Source: a virus
DNA: 40,928 nt
Strand: one strand, 5' to 3'
IMG/VR virus record: IMGVR_UViG_3300018080_000302
Coordinates: 1 to 40,928 of that record
Positions 22,997 through 31,551 of this stretch are shown here, piece after piece. The notes beneath the pieces are model-generated. The model was given only the letters and a program-made list of their open reading frames with translations, made no database searches and had not been told where the DNA came from. Numbering within the stretch: the first letter of the stretch is position 1; each line of letters begins with the position of its first letter. The translations under genes were made by a program, and so were the position numbers.

Positions 22997-25900
22997 ATTC
23001 AATAAAAGGATTAATTTCGTTATATAATTTAGTTAAGTCAAGTTCTTTAATAGTTAATTTATTGTCTATAGCCTCTTTAATTGTACAGTATTTCGTGCCT
23101 AAACCTGCTTTCCCGACACTTTTATTTTTTATTAATGAAATGATACCCTCTTTTTTATCAAAGTAACCCTTGCTTATCTGAGCCTGTATTTGACTCTCCT
23201 TTTTATAAGTATCAAAAGCTTTAACTTTATATTCTACAGCTAATAGTTTTAAAATTTCTTTATCTTTTAAATAACTGTCAATTATCGAATCAATATATTC
23301 TTTAGAAAATTTAGCTTTCTTTTGTTTAATAATTTCTTTTTCTAAAACTTCATTAAATATTTTAATACCTAATGGTGTAGCATTTTCTTTTTTGATTGGT
23401 AATCCTACAATTTTCACTTTTAACTCATTATCTTCTTCATAAATATATAGATAATTCTTTTTCTTCCCCTGTCTTTCTTTAATCCAACTTCTGCCTTTTT
23501 TAACAACTTTATTTGAAGCTGTTTCAATAATACATTTCTTTTTATCAATTACACGTTCAACATATCCATCAGAAACTTTTTTACTTAATTTTTTACGAAT
23601 ATCTTCTTCTAAAATTTCTTGTTCTGAAAATGGCCACATAACATAATGTAAATAATTTTCAATATCAATCGTAAAGGTATCTACTGGAAATGGAACGCTT
23701 TGTTTAATAGTATCAATAATTTGATTTAAACATTGAATGACATATTCTTTATTATTATACTCTTCATCTGTGGCTTTTAAAAATAAGCTGTCGGTATCGC
23801 CGGCCACAGTTTCAAACCCATATGCTTTCATCATATCTTCGGTTAATTTTTGAATTTGTTGTCCTAACCAACAACAATCCCATCCACAATTAGGAGTATG
23901 AACTTTTTCAAATATTGAACTTCTAACAACTCCATATAAACTATTTCCACTCCAATTATATTTATTATTTGAACCAGCAAGCATTGTATGATTATCTTCA
24001 ATTTCTAAGCAATATACTTTACCAGTGTAATTCATATTTGTTCTGTTAGCTTTTCTAAATGAATTACTCGAATTATTATAGATAATTCTCCAACAACCAT
24101 CATTTTTAATATTAAATGTATAATTTAATCGTAAACATATTTCAATAAAATCTTCTTTTAAACAATCATATTTTGTCGTATATAATCTACTTTTTTTTGT
24201 TCCATCACCATCTATTAATCCTTGAAAAACCATTTTGATATTTAAAACATCAAATAATTTTTTATTTTGAAACGACTTATATTCTTTTTTACCAAAATTT
24301 GCTAATAAAAAATCATAAAATGGTTTACCAGATACTTTAATACATTGACTACCAGCACTGTATTTTAATCCACATTTATTTAACGCATCTATTATTTTAT
24401 TATAGATAACAGGATTTGCTATTTTATTTTGAGATAAGTTAATATGGTATCCATTTCCTCTAATATTCCCATTTAAATAATGTTTTGTTGTGGATTGATA
24501 TAAAGAACCTTCTGCTAAATATATTCCAATTATATATGAGATTGCATTATTATCATAGAATATCGGTGTTTGATGACATTTTCTGACATTTTTATCGAGT
24601 AATGTAACCATTGTGTTTTTATTATTTAATATCAACGATTCTTTATCTTTAATATCCTCATAGTTATATATAAAATTTCTATTATTTTCATTATATTTTT
24701 TTGGAATATTTTGTAATTTATTATCATATAACCAAGTTCTTCCATGAATATTATTTAATTTCACTGAATATAAATAATCATTTTTATTTATATAATCTAA
24801 AATGTTTATAGTTTTAATATAATTTGTTTTTTTTATTTTATGAATCGGAATTTTATGTTGAGATTCAATGTTTTGTGATTCAATAAATTTTATGTCTTTT
24901 TTATTATTTTTATGCTGAACTAAAAAATTGTGATTTGGTGTTACTTTAAAATCAAAATAATTTCCTTTATAATGATGTAGAATACCATTATAATCATACT
25001 CAAATGTTTTAACAATTTTCTTTTTTTCAACTCTTAATGTTTTGGGGTTTAGACTATAAACTAATTCTCCTTCTACACAATCTTTAATTTTTTTGATTGA
25101 ATTATCTGCCATTACAATTTCTGTGTCATCAGAAAAACAATTACAAAAAATCTTTAAAGTGTATATCATTGGACTATTTTTATCTTTCTTTTTTAAGATA
25201 ATTCGTTCTTTTAATTTCTCTGAAATATATTTCGATAATGGATGCCAAGTAGAAGCGTCATAATAACCTCTAACTTTAAATACATCATTTCCATGCCAAA
25301 CTTTATCATAATTTTTAATGTAATCTTTATTAATTTCAGCAGGTAGATTAAACATAGTAAAAATATGAGGATAAAGAGAAGCAAAATCAACATACCAAAC
25401 TTTTTTTGTTTCTTCATATTTAGGTTTAATAACTCTTCCGCCCATTTCTTCTGTTTTAGATAATTTTTCAGAGTATGTTGGTTCTTCTCCGATAACATTA
25501 CACGCTGATTTATAAGTAAGAGAAGCAATTGAACTTCGTAACCATGAAAGGTCATACACAAATTTCTCGTCGAGCAATTGAGCAAAAGGAATCCAATAAT
25601 TCCAAAGTTTATCAAACATTTGCTTTGTTGCCATAACATCATTTGCTAAATATTTTTTGATGTCTGCAATTTCTTCTGATGTCCATTCATTTTGTTCAAA
25701 AATTTTATAATCAATATCGCCTTTTTGAAAATCCAACTTCATTGTTTCAGCCATACATTTCAATGAATTATTTTTAAATTTATAATTCATTAATGCTCCA
25801 CGATTTTTATACGCATAGCCTTTGCTATTTCGTGATGTAGATTTCCCTAAAATTTGCATACAATCAACTTGCAAATATCTTTTATTTTGTAATGTTAAAC

Positions 25901-26201
25901 CGTTATTGTTTAAAATAGGAAAATCAAATTCTTCACTATTGAATCCAACAATAACATTATGATTACGTAATAGTTCTGCTATTTTAAAAGATTCTGTACT
26001 ACCATTTAAATAATATTGTTGGTTGTTTTTATAACTATATGCACCAAACCATTTTACTTTTGCATTATTAATGTATGAATCTATATCTGCACGAATACTA
26101 ATAGCTTGTCCATTACTATAATGAGCAGATGTTTCAATATCAACGACTAATGCTGATTTTTTAATATTGTTTAAATTGTTTTGTATATCTAAATTAAGCA
26201 T
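22983..26201 (-). CDS. Family B DNA polymerase interrupted by an intein
   Basis: The 1072-residue precursor has a 3'-5' exonuclease domain (ExoI VVDIETS at 19-25, ExoII IVGFNSEEFDFP at 84-95, ExoIII YLANDVMAT at 184-192). Polymerase motif A is DFASLYPHI (272-280), motif B is KIFCN/SLYG split by the intein, and motif C is AGDTDSLF. Residues 355-753 are the intein; the mature enzyme would be about 673 residues. Its ATG overlaps the ligase stop (TAATG). It is the likely replicative polymerase, co-expressed with the ligase and exonuclease genes upstream. Confidence 0.95.
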   Translation of the reverse strand: MLNLDIQNNLNNIKKSALVVDIETSAHYSNGQAISIRADIDSYINNAKVKWFGAYSYKNNQQYYLNGSTESFKIAELLRNHNVIVGFNSEEFDFPILNNNGLTLQNKRYLQVDCMQILGKSTSRNSKGYAYKNRGALMNYKFKNNSLKCMAETMKLDFQKGDIDYKIFEQNEWTSEEIADIKKYLANDVMATKQMFDKLWNYWIPFAQLLDEKFVYDLSWLRSSIASLTYKSACNVIGEEPTYSEKLSKTEEMGGRVIKPKYEETKKVWYVDFASLYPHIFTMFNLPAEINKDYIKNYDKVWHGNDVFKVRGYYDASTWHPLSKYISEKLKERIILKKKDKNSPMIYTLKIFCNCFSDDTEIVMADNSIKKIKDCVEGELVYSLNPKTLRVEKKKIVKTFEYDYNGILHHYKGNYFDFKVTPNHNFLVQHKNNKKDIKFIESQNIESQHKIPIHKIKKTNYIKTINILDYINKNDYLYSVKLNNIHGRTWLYDNKLQNIPKKYNENNRNFIYNYEDIKDKESLILNNKNTMVTLLDKNVRKCHQTPIFYDNNAISYIIGIYLAEGSLYQSTTKHYLNGNIRGNGYHINLSQNKIANPVIYNKIIDALNKCGLKYSAGSQCIKVSGKPFYDFLLANFGKKEYKSFQNKKLFDVLNIKMVFQGLIDGDGTKKSRLYTTKYDCLKEDFIEICLRLNYTFNIKNDGCWRIIYNNSSNSFRKANRTNMNYTGKVYCLEIEDNHTMLAGSNNKYNWSGNSLYGVVRSSIFEKVHTPNCGWDCCWLGQQIQKLTEDMMKAYGFETVAGDTDSLFLKATDEEYNNKEYVIQCLNQIIDTIKQSVPFPVDTFTIDIENYLHYVMWPFSEQEILEEDIRKKLSKKVSDGYVERVIDKKKCIIETASNKVVKKGRSWIKERQGKKKNYLYIYEEDNELKVKIVGLPIKKENATPLGIKIFNEVLEKEIIKQKKAKFSKEYIDSIIDSYLKDKEILKLLAVEYKVKAFDTYKKESQIQAQISKGYFDKKEGIISLIKNKSVGKAGLGTKYCTIKEAIDNKLTIKELDLTKLYNEINPFIEYEEK
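23943..25139 (-). mobile_element. LAGLIDADG intein in DNA polymerase motif B, 399 aa
   Basis: Starts at Cys355 (CFSDDTEIVMADNSIKKI, block A) and ends ...NKYNWSGN before Ser+1 of SLYG. The TPNHNFLVQ block B is intact. Two LAGLIDADG motifs (IIGIYLAEGS and FQGLIDGDGT) mark a homing endonuclease. The penultimate residue is Gly, not the usual His, which may need a modified C-terminal cleavage step. It splits the catalytic KxxxNSLYG motif exactly between Asn and Ser. Confidence 0.93.
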
Positions 26202-27178
26202 TAATTGTCCTTATCATTTCTAAATCTTATCATAACTGGGTGGCGTGGCACATCTTTTGCTCCAACTAACATGCCTTTATACTCTATCGTTCGCCCTATA
26301 TAATTTTCTTTATTTTTCCAAACTTCTTCTTTTTCTTCATCTGTCATAGCTAATGTAACTTTTAATTCTTTATCTTCGTAATTTACAAGAAATGCGGAAG
26401 CTTTGTCTATCAAATGTCGGTCATTTTTTTTCTTCGAAGTGACCGACCTACCAAGCTCGTTCATCTTTTTTTCTGCATCTTCATTTACTTCGGTACTTTG
26501 TATAACATCAATAATCTTTGCATCAAAAGTTCTAAACGGTTTTACCTTATAAATAATTCCCTCTTTAATCGTTCCTCTTCCACACTTGTACCTTCCATCT
26601 AATGAACGCAAAATTAATCCTTCATAATTATCTTTTAAAACTTTGTCAAAATATGCTTCAATCTCTTCTTTAGATGATACTCTGTTTTGTCTAACAGGAA
26701 TTATTAAACTGTTCAATCCCAATGCAACCTTGTATACATCTTCAACCCTCACACTAAACTCTTTATCAAAATTATCATTCTCAACACAATCAAAACAATA
26801 AAATTTTAATCTATTAAAAACTTCTTCTCTTGTCATATAAAAATCATGTTCTTCACATAATTTATCCCATTTCTTTATAGCTAATTTATTCTCATAATCT
26901 TGAGTCATAAAACAACTTATGATAAACTGAAATGGTATGTCATGAGCATAAATCTCACCATCTAAGATTAAATTATAATCTTCTGAATATTGTCTAATAG
27001 GTTCAAATTTTTGATTGAGTTGTTTGTTAGGAAGAGCTTTAAGAGAACGAGTGAGAATTTTACCTTTATAAAATATCACTCTGATTCCATCAAGCTTTGT
27101 AGAAGCTAAGATAGGATATGAAAGTTCATCAAGATTTATTTCTTGATTGGGAGCAAGTAAGGGTTTAAATTTTTTCAT
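26201..27178 (-). CDS. ATP-dependent DNA ligase
   Basis: The nucleotidyltransferase motifs are complete: KLDGIR with adenylated Lys28 (28-33), DGEIY (73-77), the YEGLILRSLDGRYKCG region near 190-205 and IYKVKPF. An OB-fold C-terminus (about 225-325) follows with VPRHPVMIRF near the end. At 325 residues it is a compact phage-type ligase. ATGA overlap with the exonuclease gene before it and TAATG overlap with the polymerase after it. It seals nicks in replication and recombination. Confidence 0.93.
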   Translation of the reverse strand: MKKFKPLLAPNQEINLDELSYPILASTKLDGIRVIFYKGKILTRSLKALPNKQLNQKFEPIRQYSEDYNLILDGEIYAHDIPFQFIISCFMTQDYENKLAIKKWDKLCEEHDFYMTREEVFNRLKFYCFDCVENDNFDKEFSVRVEDVYKVALGLNSLIIPVRQNRVSSKEEIEAYFDKVLKDNYEGLILRSLDGRYKCGRGTIKEGIIYKVKPFRTFDAKIIDVIQSTEVNEDAEKKMNELGRSVTSKKKNDRHLIDKASAFLVNYEDKELKVTLAMTDEEKEEVWKNKENYIGRTIEYKGMLVGAKDVPRHPVMIRFRNDKDN

Positions 27179-27744
27179 CTTATCTCAATTCTTTCCATTA
27201 ATTTACAAAAAAGTTTTCTGGTAGCTTTAATATCATCTAAAGCGTTATGAGCATTTGCTAAATCTATTCCAAATTTTTTAGAAGCTGTAACAAGTTTACA
27301 ATTTTCAATATCAATTGCTTTTTTAAATTTTAATAAATGAAGAATTTGCACTGTATCAATCGTGTGATAATCAAACCAACTTCCAAAATATTTATCGTTA
27401 TTCTTTTTCCAAAATTCACTAAGAAAATCTAAATCAAATCTCACATTATGCCCTGCTGAAATAAATTTGTCGTTTTTATTGTATCGATTAATATATTTAG
27501 AAAAAATAGATTGTAATTTTTTATATGCTTGTTGAGGAGATGGAAATTTTTTAATTTGCTCTAATGTTAAACCGTTAATTTCTAATGCTTCTTTTGAAAT
27601 ATTATCATAATTAAATGGTTGCATTTCTAAATAAAATTCTTCTTTAACTTCTCCATCGATTTCAACAACCCCTGCTAATGTCAAAATATCATTTTCTTTA
27701 GCATTTAATCCTGTGGTTTCACAGTCAAACCATAAAATTTTCAT
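27175..27744 (-). CDS. DnaQ-like 3'-5' exonuclease (DEDDh)
   Basis: All four DEDDh positions are visible: DCETTG (DxE, 7-12), GHNVRFDLDFL (Asp after a GHN motif) and HNALDDIKAT (His...Asp). INGLT follows the first block as in RNase T and DNA polymerase III epsilon. At 189 residues it is a single exonuclease domain. As the polymerase already has its own proofreading domain, this may trim DNA or RNA ends instead. It is encoded between a helical protein and the ligase in one operon. Confidence 0.9.
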   Translation of the reverse strand: MKILWFDCETTGLNAKENDILTLAGVVEIDGEVKEEFYLEMQPFNYDNISKEALEINGLTLEQIKKFPSPQQAYKKLQSIFSKYINRYNKNDKFISAGHNVRFDLDFLSEFWKKNNDKYFGSWFDYHTIDTVQILHLLKFKKAIDIENCKLVTASKKFGIDLANAHNALDDIKATRKLFCKLMERIEIR

Positions 27745-27747
27745 AAT

Positions 27748-28245
27748 TTACCATCCACTGTTTTTAGTTTCTTTTTGTTCTTCTACTTGACTTGTATCAC
27801 CTGTAAAATCTACTCCTTTATTTGCCTTTTCAATAGTGTGTCTTTTTAATAAACTTTGTGCTGTAACAACTGCACTTTGAGCAGAATAAACATATCGTGT
27901 AAAATCTGAGGCATATCTTCTTAAATCAGAAGCTTTACTTCTTGCTTTTGCTTTACAACTGTTTTGGTCTTGAATTCTTAACTTATCAATTTTACTTTCT
28001 TCTTCAATTATATAGTTATTTTCATATTCAACTAAAAGTGCTTCTAAAGCACCTGCTATCACATTTAATTTTGTTGAACAACCATTCAATTGTTGTTGTG
28101 CATATTTTAATTCGTATTCTGTTAATAAATCGCCTAAAAATTTATCAGCTAATTCATCTATTTTATTAAAATAAGGTGAAGCATATTTATATAATTCGTC
28201 TATTTTTCCTTCTTCATATAATTTTTTGACTTCTTTACTTGTCAT
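27748..28245 (-). CDS. Helical hypothetical protein of the replication operon, 165 aa
   Basis: Almost entirely helical (ELADKFLGDLLTEYELKYAQ, then ATQ/AAQ-rich DFTRYVYSAQSAVVTAQSLL) with a polar, probably disordered C-terminus ending SGW. GAAAGG precedes the ATG at 28245, which overlaps the stop of the DUF2934-like gene. It sits between the recombinase and exonuclease genes, where recombination mediators or loaders are often found, but nothing in the sequence proves such a role. Confidence 0.6.
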   Translation of the reverse strand: MTSKEVKKLYEEGKIDELYKYASPYFNKIDELADKFLGDLLTEYELKYAQQQLNGCSTKLNVIAGALEALLVEYENNYIIEEESKIDKLRIQDQNSCKAKARSKASDLRRYASDFTRYVYSAQSAVVTAQSLLKRHTIEKANKGVDFTGDTSQVEEQKETKNSGW

Positions 28246-28400
28246 TTTAATAACCTTTCAACTAATGTTTTTCTTTTCTCTATATAAGCTAATAATTTCT
28301 CAGCTTTAATCCAATTATAATTAGAAGAATTATGTTTATTTCTTTTCCAATATTTAAATGCTAATTTTTCTAAAATTCTTTTTTTATTATCTATTATCAT
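28242..28400 (-). CDS. DUF2934-like small protein, 52 aa
   Basis: The core ILEKLAFKYWKRN ... NWIKAEKLLAYIEKR follows the DUF2934 pattern (AY.LWE..G.....DW..AE..L), a short two-helix domain of unknown function. The only ATG in frame (28400) begins one base after the -10 of the promoter at 28402-28431, so a transcript from that promoter would start inside the gene. It could instead be translated from read-through transcripts. ATGA overlap with the next gene supports it. Confidence 0.55.
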   Translation of the reverse strand: MIIDNKKRILEKLAFKYWKRNKHNSSNYNWIKAEKLLAYIEKRKTLVERLLK

Positions 28401-28401
28401 A

Positions 28402-28431
28402 AGTATAACATATCATTTATTGATTTGTCAA
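28402..28431 (-). promoter_or_regulatory. Sigma70-type promoter with extended -10
   Basis: On the - strand: TTGACA (28426-28431), 18-base spacer, TATACT (28402-28407), with TGT before the -10. The -35 is perfect and the -10 has one mismatch. It shares TTGACAAA and ATATGTTATA with the promoter at 22346. It would serve the helical protein, exonuclease, ligase and polymerase genes. Confidence 0.75.
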
Positions 28432-28444
28432 GTTTTTGACTCAA

Positions 28445-28519
28445 TTATTTTTTATCACAATAAGGACATTCAAAACAATCATCATCTATTAAATTTTCAC
28501 AAAAAATACATATTTTCAT
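28445..28519 (-). CDS. 24-residue zinc-ribbon microprotein
   Basis: GAGGA lies five bases upstream of the ATG at 28519, two bases after the stop of the previous gene. Two CxxC pairs fill most of the chain (KICIFCENL and CPYCDKK), enough for one zinc site. One of the smallest candidate genes here; support is the ribosome site plus the intact metal motif. Confidence 0.5.
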   Translation of the reverse strand: MKICIFCENLIDDDCFECPYCDKK

Positions 28520-28520
28520 T

Positions 28521-28718
28521 TTATTCCTCTTTATATACCATAATGCCTAGTTGACATACAGGACATGTTATATCAGATGATGTCGATTCAATATATTTAC
28601 AATAATCGCATTGATAATATTTAGGTCTAAATGAATCAGCTATTGCTTTCATTAATTTCCAAAATGCAATTCTTAATTTTAAACAATTATTAATTAAAGT
28701 ATTGTCAAAATCTTTCAT
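28521..28718 (-). CDS. Zinc-ribbon protein, 65 aa
   Basis: The ATG at 28718 (AGGAG upstream) is preferred over the ATG at 28748; it overlaps the stop of the upstream membrane peptide (TAATG). The N-terminal ~35 residues are helical (NNCLKLRIAFWKLMKAIADS). A zinc ribbon follows: QCDYCKYIES ... ITCPVCQLG. Probably a small adaptor that binds protein or nucleic acid. Direct target unknown. Confidence 0.65.
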   Translation of the reverse strand: MKDFDNTLINNCLKLRIAFWKLMKAIADSFRPKYYQCDYCKYIESTSSDITCPVCQLGIMVYKEE

Positions 28719-28804
28719 TATAAAATCTCCTGTTTCTTTTGAACACAAAGACCTGCTATAAAACTTACAGTTGATACAAACATTAAAAAAATTATATAAG
28801 TCAT
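28718..28804 (-). CDS. 28-residue single-pass membrane peptide
   Basis: ATG at 28804 overlapping the previous stop (ATGA) and TAA overlapping the next ATG (TAATG). Residues 3-21 are a hydrophobic helix (YIIFLMFVSTVSFIAGLCV) with a short basic tail. Coupled on both sides, which is the main support for such a short gene. Function unknown. Confidence 0.5.
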   Translation of the reverse strand: MTYIIFLMFVSTVSFIAGLCVQKKQEIL

Positions 28805-28953
28805 TTTAATTCTCCTCTATATCTCTTGTTAATAATTTTTAATAAATCTTCTATTATTTCCCAAGCATCTGCGTAATTCCACGTCGTCAAATAATCATCA
28901 TACAATTCATGTTCGATACATGTTTCTAAATCTTTTATTTGTAAATTAGTCAT
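28801..28953 (-). CDS. Acidic helical microprotein, 50 aa
   Basis: ATG at 28953 overlaps the recombinase stop (ATGA); TGA overlaps the next ATG. The chain is acidic and helical (NLQIKDLETCIEHELYDDYL, then ADAWEIIEDLLKII). No family recognised. Translation directly after the RecA-like gene hints at an accessory role in recombination. Confidence 0.6.
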   Translation of the reverse strand: MTNLQIKDLETCIEHELYDDYLTTWNYADAWEIIEDLLKIINKRYRGELK

Positions 28954-30134
28954 TCTTTTACCTTCTTTGGTCTTCCACGTTTCTTTTTAGATTTTTTTTC
29001 TGTTCCATTTTCACGCATACCAGTTCCTTCAAAAACTTTATCATATTCTGGTGCAATTATATTTTCATCAGGTTTTTCTGGTTCAGTCGGTTTTGTTTCA
29101 CCAGTTCCGCCTTGAGGTGGTATAATTTTTCCAGTATTACCTTTGTTATCCGTCAATCCTTTTTCTTTTAAATATTCTTTTATTTGTTTTCTTTGTTCTT
29201 CTGTTGCATCCGAATCAATTGTAATTGGAATATCATCAGTTGATTCAATCGAATCAACAAATCCTTTTTTATAAACAAAAGGCATATTGATTTCTGAGCC
29301 TTCTTTTTTAGACTGTGAAGATTTTGTTTTTTCTAATTTAATAACACTATTAAATCCCACAGGTTCTTTTTTGGTAGAATATCTTATTTTTCCTTCAGGG
29401 TCAATAAAATATTCTTTAAATTTTTCTACTGGAGCATCTGATTTTTGTCCTCTTCTCATAAATATACTTTGATATGCCCAGTGTTTTAAGCCAAGCCCAC
29501 CTGATAATTCGGCTTTTACAAAAAATGAACCCAAATTCATACGAACTTGCCCGATTAAAATACAGGCAATTTTGGCTCTAAAAACATCTGGTGCCACTAC
29601 TCTAAAAAATTTAGATAATGTTCTAGCTAATTCTGCCATTTCTCTTGAAGCAAGTTCACGTTCTTTACCCTTATTTTCTTGTTCTCCTTTGGGAGACATG
29701 GCCTGAATAGAATCAAGAACAATTAAATCAACAACTTTATCCTTAGAAAAAGCTCTAATAATTTCCAGAGCATCTTCGGCCGTTTGACATTTCGACACAA
29801 GAACTAATTCCCCCAAATTAATCCCAAAATCCTTTGCTCGAACTGCATCGAAACTTCTTTCCATATCAATATAACATGCTATTTTTCCTTCTTTTTGACA
29901 ATTAGCAACTGTTTGCAATGCCAGCGTGGATTTGCCGACACTTTCTCCGCCCCACAGAATTACGAAATTTCCTCGTTTAAATCCTTTTCCAATAAAATTA
30001 TCAAATTGTTCGATTCCGCTCGAAATAACAGATTCTTCTTCTAAATTCTTCGCAAAATCAGTAAAAGAATCTTTAAAATTTTTATTTAATTTTTTCATTG
30101 ATTCTATTAATTTTTTTCTTCGTTCATTTTCCAT
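28950..30134 (-). CDS. RecA/UvsX-like recombinase with AT-hook tail
   Basis: The ATG at 30134 (GAGG upstream) is preferred over the ATG at 30155; it overlaps the HNH stop by 11 bases. Walker A GGESVGKST is at residues 62-70, Walker B DLIVLDS at about 136-142, and the DNA-binding loop L2 region carries ELSGGLGLKHW. The core (about 40-270) fits a RecA-family ATPase that forms filaments on ssDNA. Beyond it are an acidic/proline-rich linker and a C-terminal KKKRGRPKKVKE, an AT-hook core. The HNH gene directly upstream may have used this recombinase locus as its target. Confidence 0.88.
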   Translation of the reverse strand: MENERRKKLIESMKKLNKNFKDSFTDFAKNLEEESVISSGIEQFDNFIGKGFKRGNFVILWGGESVGKSTLALQTVANCQKEGKIACYIDMERSFDAVRAKDFGINLGELVLVSKCQTAEDALEIIRAFSKDKVVDLIVLDSIQAMSPKGEQENKGKERELASREMAELARTLSKFFRVVAPDVFRAKIACILIGQVRMNLGSFFVKAELSGGLGLKHWAYQSIFMRRGQKSDAPVEKFKEYFIDPEGKIRYSTKKEPVGFNSVIKLEKTKSSQSKKEGSEINMPFVYKKGFVDSIESTDDIPITIDSDATEEQRKQIKEYLKEKGLTDNKGNTGKIIPPQGGTGETKPTEPEKPDENIIAPEYDKVFEGTGMRENGTEKKSKKKRGRPKKVKE

Positions 30135-30900
30135 AATTAAAGACCTCACTGTCATTTTTTTGTTGATTGATTTTAGCCCATAGAGGCTGTAAGTTAGTGT
30201 AATGAAAGCATTTACGCTGTTCTGATTCTTTAGTTAAATCGAAACTTGCACATGGTTTAATATGGTCGATGTGCCATTTGCCGTAATTATCCCAATTCAT
30301 GTTCTTCTTAAACTGTTTTTGTAAATGATACATCAAATAATCAATCTCACATCCAATTAAAAACATTGTCGATAATGATTTGATATTATTTTTGATGGCT
30401 TGATACATTCTAGTTGCCAAGTTGCCTCGTATTTTAAATCGAAGATTTTTTTGTCTATTGCGTTTTTGACGAATAGCAATTTGCGTTTTATGATTTTGTC
30501 TGTATTCTTTGTGATATTTAGTTCGTTGAGTAAGATGGTCTCGATAATATTTTCTGTTATAATTTGTATAATATTCTTTGTGTTTTTCATAATATTTTCG
30601 AGAGGTTTGTAATTCTCTTGTTAAATTTTTTAAATAAAATAATTTTTTACATTCTTTACAATGCGAAGAATATTTATTTTTACAAACATAAAAATTATGC
30701 AATTTCTTAATTTCTTTGCAATTAGAACAAATCTTCTTGTTTTGCTGAAATAATTTTGCTCGTCGAATTGTTTTTTCGCTTAAACTCTGACGACATTCTT
30801 TGCACCAATCAGCTAATCCATCCTTGCGACATTTATGTTTATGAAAATTTTTTCTATTCAAAAATCGTTTGCATTTTAAACAAATTTTCCTGTTTTTCAC
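30124..30900 (-). CDS. Free-standing HNH endonuclease, copy 3, with two zinc fingers
   Basis: Begins with GTG at 30900 in a GTGA overlap with the upstream gene. Two Cys4 zinc fingers (CLKC ... CKECR and CSNC ... CKECK) precede a long basic Tyr/Lys spacer (about 95-155). The shared catalytic domain follows: LIGCEIDYLMYHLQKQFKKN, WHIDHIKPCASFDL, CFHYTNLQPLWAK. The last ~200 bases of DNA are strikingly similar to copy 2. It has one more zinc finger than copy 2, so the DNA-recognition part has been remodelled while the nuclease domain was kept. Confidence 0.9.
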   Translation of the reverse strand: MKNRKICLKCKRFLNRKNFHKHKCRKDGLADWCKECRQSLSEKTIRRAKLFQQNKKICSNCKEIKKLHNFYVCKNKYSSHCKECKKLFYLKNLTRELQTSRKYYEKHKEYYTNYNRKYYRDHLTQRTKYHKEYRQNHKTQIAIRQKRNRQKNLRFKIRGNLATRMYQAIKNNIKSLSTMFLIGCEIDYLMYHLQKQFKKNMNWDNYGKWHIDHIKPCASFDLTKESEQRKCFHYTNLQPLWAKINQQKNDSEVFNYGK

Positions 30901-31058
30901 ACTTTCTCCAATTCATTTTCTCTTAAAACAATTTCAAATTTATCAAATTTCACTAAATAAATAAACATGTCCATATGACACATGTATTGTTTTAATTGAA
31001 TAATGCCTATTTTATCTTTGTGTTTGACACTATCAAGAATTTCAAATGTTGATTTCAT
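30897..31058 (-). CDS. Small hypothetical protein, 53 aa
   Basis: GGAG six bases upstream of the ATG at 31058; TGA overlaps the GTG start of the HNH gene. The chain is compact alpha/beta (FEILDSVKHKDKIGIIQLKQ, then IYLVKFDKFEIVLREN). No family recognised. It fills what would otherwise be a 167-base gap. Confidence 0.65.
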   Translation of the reverse strand: MKSTFEILDSVKHKDKIGIIQLKQYMCHMDMFIYLVKFDKFEIVLRENELEKV

Positions 31059-31067
31059 TATTATCTC

Positions 31068-31550
31068 CTAATCCCACAAATTAAAAAAATATTTTTGAAA
31101 TAATTGCCATCCGTCTTCGTATCTTTTACAATCTTCATAACTCATAGTTATTATATTGAATTTTTCTTCTTTTAAGTTTATATAATCAGATAGTTTGTTT
31201 TTATATGTTGGTAAATACAAATATGTGCCTTTATTTATTAATTGAGCAGTGTGAAAAGTATTAATCATTTTTTGTATAGTAGATTTCCAAGCTTCTAAAT
31301 CAACATACTTTCCATCTTTGCTAGCAAATCTACAAGGAACTCCATGAACATTTTCTTTTAATTCAATTAATCCTTTAACAATAACATCAGATAAATATGA
31401 ATCAAAATCCCAAACATCACAATCAGCATAACCTCGTTTTCCTCTTTGAATAAACCATTTAATTTCTAAATACATATCACGAATAAATTTGTAAAACACA
31501 ATATAAGGATATGTAAATAAACACCAACCATCTTGAAATTTTTGTTTCAT
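31068..31550 (-). CDS. Conserved-looking phage protein, 160 aa (RGYADCDVWDFDSYL type)
   Basis: The block RGKRGYADCDVWDFDSYLSDV, then GLIELKENVHGVPCRF, a mid-chain WKSTIQKMI and a C-terminal FQKYFFNLWD recur in many phage proteins of unknown function. An N-terminal amphipathic stretch (about 10-35) is rich in aromatic residues. No catalytic motif is certain. It is coupled by two bases to the gene before it. Confidence 0.7.
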   Translation of the reverse strand: MKQKFQDGWCLFTYPYIVFYKFIRDMYLEIKWFIQRGKRGYADCDVWDFDSYLSDVIVKGLIELKENVHGVPCRFASKDGKYVDLEAWKSTIQKMINTFHTAQLINKGTYLYLPTYKNKLSDYINLKEEKFNIITMSYEDCKRYEDGWQLFQKYFFNLWD

Positions 31551-31551
31551 T

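Noticed and set aside
25211-25642. 143-codon frame inside the polymerase gene on the same strand
   Set aside because: A shifted frame of a gene with clear polymerase motifs; composition (Leu/Ile/Lys) is that of a shadow.
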